Assembly: GCA_016927125.1 (NCBI GenBank)
Contig: JAFGNG010000174.1
Coordinates: forward strand, 1 to 14,208
Source: Planctomycetota bacterium
GTDB lineage: Bacteria > Planctomycetota > SZUA-567 > JAFGNG01
Direction: 5' to 3'
DNA: 14,208 bases
Shown here in pieces: positions 1-7,293 of the stretch. The translations under genes and the position numbers were made by a program. The notes beneath the pieces were generated by a model that was not told the origin of the DNA, made no database searches, and worked only from the letters and a program-made list of their open reading frames with translations. Every line of letters begins with the position of its first letter. The stretch's first letter is position 1.

Positions 1-356
1 GGCAGGCGCGTGGGATCAATCACATAAGTTACCAAGAACGCCCCGCCAGCATTGAACTCAAAATTGAAATAACCCTTGTCCGGCTTGGGCTGGGCAAAGA
101 ATTCCACGCAGGAATCCGTATAGACCGGGTCCAGGTACTCGGTGTACCGGCTGCGGACATACTTGTCCCGCACCGAGTAGAGCAGGAAGACTGCCTCCTC
201 GGTGTAAACCGCCTTGGCCTTCGTCTCGGGGCGGTGGTCGCTGGCCTCCGGATGATAGTTATCGATGCAAAGCGCCGGGACATCCTGCCAGTCCGGGCCG
301 TCGAGGGTGCTGTCCAGCGCGGGGGCTTCCGGGACCTTCTTGATGGTATAAAGCAT
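1..356 (-). CDS. CBM9-like carbohydrate-binding protein, C-terminus beyond window
   Basis: The reverse strand reads open from an ATG at 356-354 to the left edge, about 118 codons. The product starts MLYTIKKVPEAP and then shows the pattern of stand-alone family 9-like carbohydrate-binding proteins: an early LDGPDW segment (near residues 18-23), a FLLYSVRD strand (near 57-64), the acidic DSCVEFFAQPKPDKGYFNFE stretch (near 81-100) and a following FNAGG. Family 9-like modules fold as a beta-sandwich and bind sugars, but the ligand cannot be told from sequence. I see no signal peptide at the chosen start, so the protein may be cytoplasmic. The start is supported by a GGGAG Shine-Dalgarno lying inside the end of the upstream cotransporter gene; the stop and start codons abut as TAAATG, so the two genes are almost certainly co-transcribed and translationally coupled. 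Family assignment rests on motif recognition only. Confidence 0.75.
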   Translation of the reverse strand, partial: MLYTIKKVPEAPALDSTLDGPDWQDVPALCIDNYHPEASDHRPETKAKAVYTEEAVFLLYSVRDKYVRSRYTEYLDPVYTDSCVEFFAQPKPDKGYFNFEFNAGGAFLVTYVIDPTRL

Positions 357-2039
357 TTATTTTTCTCCCGCCATGGCTTCGGCGATATTAAACATGTGAT
401 CTTTTACGCGCCGGTATGAGTTAAGCATATTGGTATAGACCACCGTTTTAAGCGGCTCCATCTTCTGCTCTGTAACCCGCAGCAGATGTCGTTCGCGCAG
501 TTCTCTGACCTTGTGGGTAATGGCGTCACCCTGCGGGGCTGCCTTGCTGATCACATCCACATGTTGCAGGCGCAGGGCTTCATTAACCATCTTCAGGTAA
601 GCGGCCACCCGGTCGTGCAGAACGAGCATATCCTTCCGGCCTTGTTCGGTGAAGTCAAGTCCTTCATTCTGGAGGCGCAGGTGGAGCTTGAGGATATTGG
701 CGATATAGTCGCTCACCGATTCATATTCATCCGTGATCCGGAGTTGCTGGCGGGCTTCTTCTGCCACGGTATGCCCGGCGCTATCGCTAAAAATATCGGT
801 CAGGAAATTCACAATCTCCTTCTGCATGATATCGCAGACCTCTTCCCGGTGGAAAATCTTCTTGATTAAATCTTCGTCCGGCTTATCCGAAGCAAGAATT
901 TCCCGGAGTTGCCCCGCCATCTTTTCAACGATTTCGCCCATGCGCAGGATTTCAAAGCGGGACTGCTCAATCCCCATGGCCGGGGTTTCCAGGAAGACAC
1001 TCTCCAGGCGGGTAAGGTGAGGGGCTTCCTTGTAGGGCTTTTCTTTAATAATCCGTTCAAGAAAGCGCGCCAAGAGCGGGATAAACGGCAAGAAGATAAT
1101 AGTATTGACTACGTTAAAGACAGTATGCACCGTGGCGATGCCCTGCGTGATGTACGGATAAGACCCATCTACTGGGTCAAGGGTCATAGGATCATGGGTG
1201 AGAAATATCGGGATAATGGTTTCCAGGTAGAAATCAAAGATTGCGGTAATCCACAGGACGCCGATGACATTAAAGACAATGTGGGCATAAGCGGCGCGCT
1301 TGGCGTTGGTGGTGGTTCCGAAGGAGGCGAGGAAGGTGGTCACCGTGGTGCCGATGTTTTCACCCAGCACCAGCGCCGCGGCTGTGGTGAAAGGAATTAT
1401 CCCTGTAAACGCCAGGCCAATGGTTATGCCCAGAGTCGCGGATGAAGACTGCACAATAAAGGTCAGGATACAGCCGACCGAAACACATTTGAGCACGCCG
1501 AAATAAGTGCCGGCGTTGAAATAGGTAAACCACTGTTCAAACTCCGGCATGGAGCGGATAGGCTTGAAGCCATCCTTCATCAATTCCAGTCCGAAGAAGA
1601 TCATCCCCACACCCATGATTGCCATGGCGGTAAAACGGATCCATTCTCTGCGGGAAAACCGGTAAAAGAGAATGGCAACCCCCATGATCGGCAAGCCATA
1701 TACGCCAATTTTCAAAACCAGAATCCAGCCGGTGATGGTGGTGCCGATGTTGGCGCCCATGATGACGCCAATGGCCTGGGCAAGGGTCATGAAGCCGCTG
1801 TTGACAAACCCCACCACCATTACCGTTGTCACCGAACTGGACTGGATAATACAGGTCACCAGGGTGCCAATGCCAACCGCCAGGAAACGGTTATTGGTCA
1901 CGGCGTTGATGCATTTGCGCAGGCGGCTGCCTGCGACATTCTGCATGCCATCGGACATAAACTTCATGCCCAGCAGGAAGATGCCGAGACCACCTACGAC
2001 CGGGAATGCAATGTCAAAAAATACCTTCCAACCTTCCAT
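357..2039 (-). CDS. Na/phosphate cotransporter family protein with C-terminal PhoU-like domain
   Basis: A 560-residue inner-membrane protein of the Na/Pi cotransporter (NptA/YjbB, SLC34-like) family, expected to move phosphate with sodium. The N-terminal membrane half (about 1-325) carries the family's inverted duplication: QSSS at 66-69 with GANIGTT at 95-101, repeated as QSSS at 197-200 with GENIGTT at 226-232. These QSSS motifs line the transport path in the family. Residues from about 350 to 550 form a helical PhoU-like cytoplasmic domain (helices around 356-385, 395-415, 430-460, 465-490, 525-555), usual in bacterial members of this length and thought to have a regulatory role. The ATG start follows an AGGGGG Shine-Dalgarno about seven bases upstream. 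The gene is first in a minus-strand unit with the CBM9-like gene. It is divergent from the LysE-type gene across 169 bases. Complete, with no sign of damage. Confidence 0.95.
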   Translation of the reverse strand: MEGWKVFFDIAFPVVGGLGIFLLGMKFMSDGMQNVAGSRLRKCINAVTNNRFLAVGIGTLVTCIIQSSSVTTVMVVGFVNSGFMTLAQAIGVIMGANIGTTITGWILVLKIGVYGLPIMGVAILFYRFSRREWIRFTAMAIMGVGMIFFGLELMKDGFKPIRSMPEFEQWFTYFNAGTYFGVLKCVSVGCILTFIVQSSSATLGITIGLAFTGIIPFTTAAALVLGENIGTTVTTFLASFGTTTNAKRAAYAHIVFNVIGVLWITAIFDFYLETIIPIFLTHDPMTLDPVDGSYPYITQGIATVHTVFNVVNTIIFLPFIPLLARFLERIIKEKPYKEAPHLTRLESVFLETPAMGIEQSRFEILRMGEIVEKMAGQLREILASDKPDEDLIKKIFHREEVCDIMQKEIVNFLTDIFSDSAGHTVAEEARQQLRITDEYESVSDYIANILKLHLRLQNEGLDFTEQGRKDMLVLHDRVAAYLKMVNEALRLQHVDVISKAAPQGDAITHKVRELRERHLLRVTEQKMEPLKTVVYTNMLNSYRRVKDHMFNIAEAMAGEK

Positions 2040-2146
2040 CCAAGACCCCCTAACTTAAGAAAAACCAAGTTTTGATCGTCTAAACCATATTTTTAAGGTG
2101 TCGGATAAAAACGCCTCCAAGATTTGCACTTATCAAAATCCCAAGG

Positions 2147-2175
2147 TTGACATAATCTAACAGACTTGTTACTGT
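2147..2175 (+). promoter_or_regulatory. Candidate sigma70-type promoter of the LysE-type gene
   Basis: A perfect TTGACA (2147-2152) is followed, after 17 bases, by TACTGT (2170-2175), which matches three of six positions of the -10 consensus. Transcription would start near 2182, leaving a leader of about 27 bases that includes the AAGGG Shine-Dalgarno in front of the ATG at 2209. The -35 and spacing are strong and the -10 is weak. Confidence 0.45.
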
Positions 2176-2208
2176 CACAACCGTAATTTTGCAAGGGAAA
2201 ATACCAAA

Positions 2209-2844
2209 ATGACAAATTTGGCGCTGATCTTCTTCTCTACCTTCATTATTACCTTCAGCGGGGCAATGATGCCGGGGCCGCTCTTAAGCATCACCATCAG
2301 CGAAAGCGCCCGCCGGGGATTTATCGCCGGGCCGTTGCTGATGATCGGCCATAGTATCCTCGAAGCCGTACTGGTGATCGCGCTACTCTTCGGGTTGGCT
2401 CCCTTCCTGGAACAGGAAACTGTTAAAGCCGTGATTTTCTTCACCGGCACCGCGATCCTGTTGTGGATGGCGATCGGCATGTTCCACAACCTGCCGACCT
2501 TAAGCCTACCTGTCAAAGGTGAAACCACCAAAAGTAAAAACCTCTTTCTCAGCGGCGCGCTGGTCAGCATGGCAAATCCCTACTGGAGTGTCTGGTGGGC
2601 GACTATCGGCTTGGGCTTGATTGTCAAGTTCAGGGAGACCGGGGTTGCGGGATTCCTATGCTTCTTTATCGGGCATATCTCAGCCGATTTTGTCTGGTAT
2701 GGCGCGGTCGCCGCCGCGGTCGCCAAGGGCAGGCGGTTTTTAAATGATCGCCGGTACCGGATTTTAATCGGCGCCTGTGCAGCCTTCCTCGTGGTCTTCG
2801 CGGCCTCATTCCTGATCAACGCCATCCAGAGTATTGCCTCGTGA
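2209..2844 (+). CDS. LysE/RhtB-family exporter
   Basis: A 211-residue membrane protein of the LysE translocator family, which exports amino acids or related small compounds from the cytoplasm. The first helix ends in the family hallmark MMPGPLLS (20-27), followed by a basic SARRGF turn (33-38) and the GPLLMIGHSILE helix (41-52). About six hydrophobic segments are visible (5-25, 40-64, 73-92, 112-137, 145-172, 183-205), and the NPYW motif at 123-126 is also typical. Length matches the family's usual 200-220 residues. The start is supported by an AAGGG Shine-Dalgarno about ten bases upstream. The gene stands alone on the plus strand, divergent from the Na/Pi cotransporter and convergent with the PurF-like gene, whose stop lies only 21 bases beyond. 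Substrate cannot be predicted. Confidence 0.93.
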   Translation: MTNLALIFFSTFIITFSGAMMPGPLLSITISESARRGFIAGPLLMIGHSILEAVLVIALLFGLAPFLEQETVKAVIFFTGTAILLWMAIGMFHNLPTLSLPVKGETTKSKNLFLSGALVSMANPYWSVWWATIGLGLIVKFRETGVAGFLCFFIGHISADFVWYGAVAAAVAKGRRFLNDRRYRILIGACAAFLVVFAASFLINAIQSIAS

Positions 2845-2865
2845 TACCGCGGTTAATTATCTAGA

Positions 2866-4314
2866 TTATTTAATCAGCCGTTCCTGACCAACGCACGAGG
2901 GGCAGTGCTCCTTGCCGGTCCAGCAGTAGGTGCAGAGCTTCTCGGCGGGCAGGCCGATGGAAGCGATCAGATCATCCAGCAACTGGTACTTCAGCGTCGT
3001 CACCCCGAGCCACACCCGGATGCGCTCCACCATCTGGGCGTACTGCTCGGTAGCAGGATCGGTGTACAGTTCCAGGTTCTTCTCCGCATCCCCTTCAATC
3101 TCTTTGATAGCCTTGCGCGCGGCGAGGTCCATAACCGACTTGGAGCGGGAGAAGTTCAGGAATTTGCAGCCGTACATCAGGGGCGGACAGGCGGCGCGCA
3201 TGTGGATTTCCCTGGCCCCGCTGGCAAAAATCCGTTGGATGGTATTCCGGAGCTGGGTGCCGCGGACAATGGAATCTTCGCAGAAGAGCAGGCGGTTGCC
3301 CTGGATCAGTTCATTTACCGGGATCAGCTTCATCTTTGCAACCAGGTCGCGGATGCGCTGGTCCTGCGGCATGAAGCTGCGCGGCCAGGTGGGGGTGTAT
3401 TTCACAAAGGGCCGGCGGTAGGGCAGCTTGGATTCGTTGGCATAACCAATGGCATGGCCGCTGCCGGAGTCCGGGATCCCGGCGACAATCTCAAGCTCAA
3501 GATTATCCCGTCTGGCAAGGGCTGCTCCGCAGCGGTTGCGCACGGCTTCAGTATTGATGCCCTCATAGGTGGAAGCGGGATAGCCGTAATAGACCCAGAA
3601 GAATGAGCAGATCTGCATGTCTTCACCAGGTTCCTTGCAAGTTTCAATCCCTTCGGGGGTCAGGCACACAATTTCACCGGGGCCGAGATAGCGCTTGATT
3701 TCATAATCCAGGTTGGGCAGGGCGCAGCTCTCCATGGTCGCGGCCCAGGCCTTTTCCTTGCCGGATTTTTTCCCGATTACTATCGGGGTGCGGCCCAGCC
3801 GGTCCCTCGCGGCATAGATGCCGTCGTCGGTCAAGAGCAGCAGGGAGCAGGAGCCGTCAATCGCGTGCTGGGCGTAACGGATGCCGTTTTCAAAGCTGTT
3901 CTCCCGGTTGATCAACATGGCGACCAGCTCAGTCGGGTTGACCTCCGCGCCGGTAATTTCTGAAAAGTGCGTGGCCCGGTCGGTAAAGGCCTCGGCGGCG
4001 ATTTTCTCGGCATTAGCAATTTTTCCCACCGTCACCAGGGTATAGACCCCGAGGTGCGACTGGATAAGGAGCGGCTGGTCTTCATAATCGCTGATAACGC
4101 CGATCCCGAGTTTGCCATGCATATTTTTGAGATCGTCTTCAAACTTGCTGCGAAACTGGGCATTGGTGATGTCATGGATAACGCGGGTATAGCCAGTTTC
4201 ATTCTTGACTACCATCCCGCCCCGCTGGGTGCCGAGGTGGCAGTGGTAGTCGGTGCCGTAAAAGAGATCGCCGATACAATCATTTTCAGAAACCACCCCG
4301 AATAAACCACCCAC
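2866..4314 (-). CDS. PurF-like amidophosphoribosyltransferase lacking the glutaminase cysteine
   Basis: A 482-residue homolog of glutamine PRPP amidotransferase, the first enzyme of purine synthesis: class II glutaminase domain (about 1-235) then a phosphoribosyltransferase domain. The PRPP-binding loop is clear at 346-353 (EDSIVRGT). Cysteines 236, 383, 461 and 464 sit where the Bacillus-type enzyme binds its 4Fe-4S cluster (from memory), and two more follow at 471 and 474. The glutaminase half is degenerate. The protein starts MGGLFG instead of MCG, so the nucleophile is Gly2. The usual HRGQE region reads GTQRGGM. The HNG oxyanion motif is T95-V96-G97. The Asp of the usual DTEV motif is Pro127. 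It is therefore unlikely to hydrolyse glutamine as PurF does; it could use free ammonia, take nitrogen from a partner, or do a different PRPP reaction. Similar MGG-starting PurF-like proteins occur in Bacteroidota and Clostridia as far as I recall. The start is GTG, fixed by a strong Shine-Dalgarno. Confidence 0.9.
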   Translation of the reverse strand: MGGLFGVVSENDCIGDLFYGTDYHCHLGTQRGGMVVKNETGYTRVIHDITNAQFRSKFEDDLKNMHGKLGIGVISDYEDQPLLIQSHLGVYTLVTVGKIANAEKIAAEAFTDRATHFSEITGAEVNPTELVAMLINRENSFENGIRYAQHAIDGSCSLLLLTDDGIYAARDRLGRTPIVIGKKSGKEKAWAATMESCALPNLDYEIKRYLGPGEIVCLTPEGIETCKEPGEDMQICSFFWVYYGYPASTYEGINTEAVRNRCGAALARRDNLELEIVAGIPDSGSGHAIGYANESKLPYRRPFVKYTPTWPRSFMPQDQRIRDLVAKMKLIPVNELIQGNRLLFCEDSIVRGTQLRNTIQRIFASGAREIHMRAACPPLMYGCKFLNFSRSKSVMDLAARKAIKEIEGDAEKNLELYTDPATEQYAQMVERIRVWLGVTTLKYQLLDDLIASIGLPAEKLCTYCWTGKEHCPSCVGQERLIK

Positions 4315-4320
4315 GACAAT

Positions 4321-4327
4321 CTCCTTT
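4321..4327 (-). promoter_or_regulatory. Ribosome binding site that fixes the GTG start of the PurF-like gene
   Basis: The reverse strand reads AAAGGAG six bases before the GTG codon at 4314-4312. This is a near-ideal Shine-Dalgarno and spacing. It matters because it fixes residues 1-3 as Met-Gly-Gly, ruling out an upstream start that would supply the missing catalytic cysteine. The codons just upstream in frame (GAG ATT GTC) contain no Cys codon. Confidence 0.85.
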
Positions 4328-4393
4328 TTGTTTATGATTATAACTTACGCAAGCGATCTGATTATCAGTTCTAACCTAAACCTAACCTTTATC

Positions 4394-4422
4394 TTGATAA
4401 CGGAGTGGCGGATTTTCGTCAA
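4394..4422 (-). promoter_or_regulatory. Candidate promoter of the PurF-like gene
   Basis: On the reverse strand TTGACG (4422-4417) is followed after exactly 17 bases by TATCAA (4399-4394), giving five and four matches to the sigma70 consensus. A transcript would have a leader of about 70 bases. An alternative is the perfect TATAAT at 4342-4337, closer to the gene but without a convincing -35; it would give a leader of about 15 bases that still holds the Shine-Dalgarno. The 219-base gap behind the glycosyltransferase gene suggests that the PurF-like gene has its own promoter. Confidence 0.4.
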
Positions 4423-4533
4423 GCAGGAATCAATCTCGAAAAAGATTTAACATGCTGGTAATTATATATGATCCGGCTTTTGACTAGATTAAACCTGGCA
4501 GGGGCAATGAAAAAATATCTCAGGCATATCAGC

Positions 4534-7092
4534 TTAATTTGGCTGCTTCAGAAGGATGATCTCATTTGGATAATACCCCACCGGGGGTGGGCCGCCGCCG
4601 GAATCCGGAGCGAGGAGAATTGCATAATCCCGCCACAACTCATCCAATCTCAGGAAATCTTGGTCCGGGGTTTCCCCCTTGGCAGTTGCCACCACTGCCA
4701 GCCATGGCCGCGCCCGTTGGTAAGCCGGGCTGGGGTTACCCGCTCGGAAGGCTTTGCCAAAATACTGACTGTATTGCTCACTGTCCTGCAGCGCAAAGGG
4801 CAGTAGCTGCCAGTTGCCTGCCTGCCACTGGCGCCAGGCATCCACCGGGATCACCCCGGCAGTATATTGCTCCAGGAACAAGCGCAGCAGTTTTTGCTCC
4901 GCATCCGTAAATTGCCAGGCCTGGTAATAGGTGGCGTGCAGCCGCGCCAGCTCCGGCCAGGAGATCACCAGGTGGGTGTAGCCACGGGATTGCAGGTTGC
5001 CGGCTAAATCTTCGGGAGTATTGCTCTCAGCCAGCGTCTCTTCCAGTTGATGCTGGCTGAAAACCACCGCACCCTCGGCTGAATTCGGTAACCAGTAACC
5101 AGTGATTTCTCCCAGCAGCAGCGCCTTACCCGGGATGGCGTGTTGTTGTAACACCCTGCCGGTTCTCCACGAACGGATATACTGCAGCATTGCTTCCGGG
5201 GGCGCACTTCCCCACGCCAATGCCATTCCCGTCGGGGCTTTTTCATTGCCTGCCAGGGGGAAGAAGTAGCTGGTTATAAAGATCGCGGTTGTAACCAGGA
5301 GGAAAAAAGCTTGCAGGGAAATCAGCGCCACCACCCTGCCGGTCAGCCGGTACAGCCGAAGCCAACCCCAACCGCCCAGGACAGCTGCCAGCACATGGGC
5401 GGGAAAGAGAAATCTTTCGAGCCGGTGGGTGAAGAAAAACCAGAGCAATACTATAATCACGGTCCAGACAAGTATCAGCCACAGACTGAGTAGATCTTGA
5501 TCCTCTGAATGTTTCCGCGATTCAGCTTCGGTTGCTTCGCTGGATTTTATCTTCAAAGCTCTCGGTAGAAGGCAAAGCCCCAGGAAGAGTAAACCCAGCG
5601 GCATTAGACTATGCCCTGACAGGATAGCGCTCGCAGCAGTTTTGGCTGCGGCCGGGGAACAGTCGCTCGCGCGGTGCGCTACCACAAAACGCTGCTCCAA
5701 GGTTTCGTTCCAATCCTCCACCCCGAAGGCCTGGTTCCAGATGGGATAAACCGGGTTACCGGTCTGGATATAGTTCTTTACCAGCCACGGTCCGAAAGAG
5801 ACCAACACACCCAGGATGATAAAAACCAGTGACAAAATTGCTTTCCTTCCTTGAGGAGGGGATTCACCGGCAAGCTCGGGGTTTTTAAATAACTGGCTAA
5901 ACAAAAGGAGCAAGGCCAGGGGGGCAGCGAAGAAGAGCAACCCCGGATACTTCGCTCCCGCGGCCAGCCCAGCGAAGATCCCGGCAGCAAAGACCCAACG
6001 CCAGGTGCAGATGTTTTGGTTAACTTTAATTACAGGCAGCACCAGCATAGCTGCGGCGCAGCCATAGGCGCACATCCCAATCTCTACATATAGCATTCCC
6101 GCCATGGTTGTGGTTAAGGGGCTTAAAAACAGGATTAAACCAGCCGCTAGTGCTGCCTTGCGGCCAGCCTTGACGTTATTAAAACAGCTCTTAGCCAGCA
6201 TCATAACTTCAAGCAATAGAAGGGGTAAGAGCAGCCAGTGCAAAAGCTTGGCAAGTGCCCAGCCGCGGATTCCCCGCAAGGCGAAGGCTAAGGTGGTAAG
6301 CATCTCCAGGTTTTGCGGCATACCGGAAAAGGCATTCTGCGGCCTGAAGGCGATCCTTCCCATCTCCACATACTCCCGGGGAAGCTGCGCATGGTATTCT
6401 GTAACATCATAATCCACTGGTGGCAGGAAGACCGCGGGCAGGCTGAGCCAGAGCGCAAAGAGAATTGTGGTAAGGAGAATTAGATCAGTGCTGTCAAAGC
6501 TGGTGAGACTTCGCGCAACAGCCTTCAGATCACTCCCTACAGCCTTTAAATTAACAAACCCGCACATGAGCATTATTACCAGCAGGATAATCATTGGCCA
6601 GAAAGCAAGCAGGCCTGCCGTGCCTAACAAGAGCACCAGTAATGACAACGCCCCCAGGCCGAGCAAGGTGGAAAAGATCATCCCGGATAATGGATGTAAC
6701 GCTTTATATGTTAAGATGTTAAGTATATTTCTTCCGAAGAGGGTAGCGGTGAGAAAGATTAGCATAGCCAGGCTGGCATCAAAACATCGCAAGAGCATTC
6801 TCTCGGGGTTTGTGCCAGTAATGGCAAAGATAAATAACAATCCCCAGAGGCAGATCAAGATATAAGCAGCAGTTCCTGGAGTTGCCCGCAAACGCCAAGA
6901 TAGAACTGCAGGCAAGGCCACAACCCCTAGAAGGAGCAGCATTAAAAGCGGCCACAAATGGGCCGCACTCTGCCAGAGATCCGGGTGAAGGTGAAGGAAG
7001 AAAACTGCTATCGCCAGCGTCCATAAGGCAGCCAGTAAGCAGCGTGGTTTTGCTGATGCAGGAGTATTATAAAAACAAGGTTTTTCAGACAT
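4534..7092 (-). CDS. Large GT-C type membrane glycosyltransferase (ArnT/PMT-like)
   Basis: An 852-residue polytopic inner-membrane protein with a dozen or more hydrophobic helices over about residues 18-610, then a soluble tail of about 240 residues. The first long extracytoplasmic loop carries DYDVTEYHAQLP (227-238), matching the acidic motif after the first helices that holds the catalytic Asp in lipid-linked-sugar transferases of the GT-C fold. Other segments seen in this group are AGAKYPG (378-384), PWLVKNYIQTGNPVYP (435-450) and THRLERFLFP (555-564). The tail has alpha/beta-like stretches (ALLLGEITGYW at 657-667, YTHLVISWPELARL at 705-718), as in large planctomycete-like relatives. Such enzymes move a sugar from a polyprenyl carrier to a lipid, protein or glycan; acceptor and sugar are unknown here. 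The ATG at 7092 is the only Met before residue 51. No Shine-Dalgarno precedes it, and a TATAAT lies six bases upstream. Not clearly linked to its neighbours. Confidence 0.82.
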   Translation of the reverse strand: MSEKPCFYNTPASAKPRCLLAALWTLAIAVFFLHLHPDLWQSAAHLWPLLMLLLLGVVALPAVLSWRLRATPGTAAYILICLWGLLFIFAITGTNPERMLLRCFDASLAMLIFLTATLFGRNILNILTYKALHPLSGMIFSTLLGLGALSLLVLLLGTAGLLAFWPMIILLVIMLMCGFVNLKAVGSDLKAVARSLTSFDSTDLILLTTILFALWLSLPAVFLPPVDYDVTEYHAQLPREYVEMGRIAFRPQNAFSGMPQNLEMLTTLAFALRGIRGWALAKLLHWLLLPLLLLEVMMLAKSCFNNVKAGRKAALAAGLILFLSPLTTTMAGMLYVEIGMCAYGCAAAMLVLPVIKVNQNICTWRWVFAAGIFAGLAAGAKYPGLLFFAAPLALLLLFSQLFKNPELAGESPPQGRKAILSLVFIILGVLVSFGPWLVKNYIQTGNPVYPIWNQAFGVEDWNETLEQRFVVAHRASDCSPAAAKTAASAILSGHSLMPLGLLFLGLCLLPRALKIKSSEATEAESRKHSEDQDLLSLWLILVWTVIIVLLWFFFTHRLERFLFPAHVLAAVLGGWGWLRLYRLTGRVVALISLQAFFLLVTTAIFITSYFFPLAGNEKAPTGMALAWGSAPPEAMLQYIRSWRTGRVLQQHAIPGKALLLGEITGYWLPNSAEGAVVFSQHQLEETLAESNTPEDLAGNLQSRGYTHLVISWPELARLHATYYQAWQFTDAEQKLLRLFLEQYTAGVIPVDAWRQWQAGNWQLLPFALQDSEQYSQYFGKAFRAGNPSPAYQRARPWLAVVATAKGETPDQDFLRLDELWRDYAILLAPDSGGGPPPVGYYPNEIILLKQPN

Positions 7093-7098
7093 GCCAGG

Positions 7099-7104
7099 AT
7101 TATA
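7099..7104 (-). promoter_or_regulatory. Perfect -10 hexamer suggesting leaderless transcription of the GT-C gene
   Basis: The reverse strand reads TATAAT, then six bases (CCTGGC), then the ATG of the glycosyltransferase. With usual spacing the transcript would begin at or next to the A of that ATG, leaving no room for a ribosome binding site, and none is seen. No good -35 lies 16-18 bases upstream in this AT-rich stretch, so the call rests on the hexamer and its position. Confidence 0.35.
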
Positions 7105-7199
7105 CAGATTAAACCGTATAATTAACTGAAAAAATCTCAGACTAACAAATTAACAAAATATGAAAAAGTTACAAAAATTTTAGCTTTTGCTGTTTAAGG

Positions 7200-7247
7200 C
7201 TTGAATATTTCAAGATTCAGATTAATATTATTATCTCCTTAATATTA
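7200..7247 (+). promoter_or_regulatory. Candidate promoter with overlapping palindromes in front of the sugar-uptake operon
   Basis: TTGAAT (7201-7206) and TAATAT (7223-7228), 16 bases apart, form a plausible promoter with four matches in each hexamer. The -35 lies inside the perfect inverted repeat CTTGAA-TAT-TTCAAG (7200-7214). The -10 lies inside the perfect 8-base palindrome TAATATTA (7223-7230), which recurs at 7240-7247, 17 bases further on. Transcription would start near 7235, with a leader of about 58 bases to the ATG at 7294. The arrangement is what one expects for repressor control of a catabolic operon. The region is very AT-rich, however, so the 8-base palindromes could be chance. 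Confidence 0.4.
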
Positions 7248-7293
7248 GAGAGTTAATGAAACCCTGAAAATAGACAAAATACAAGGAAAACGC

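Noticed and set aside
2845..2865. ATCTAGAT palindrome between the convergent LysE-type and PurF-like genes as a two-way terminator
   Set aside because: The stem is AT-rich and short with mismatches when extended, and no proper T run follows on either strand.
4274..4278. Cys13 of the PurF-like protein as a substitute nucleophile
   Set aside because: The class II glutaminase mechanism needs the N-terminal residue itself as nucleophile, and Cys13 lies past the first strand; other glutamine-site residues are lost as well.
4468..4806. Plus-strand open frame reaching from the gap behind the PurF-like gene into the glycosyltransferase gene
   Set aside because: Most of it is antisense to the glycosyltransferase tail, the product has no recognisable motif and no Shine-Dalgarno precedes it.
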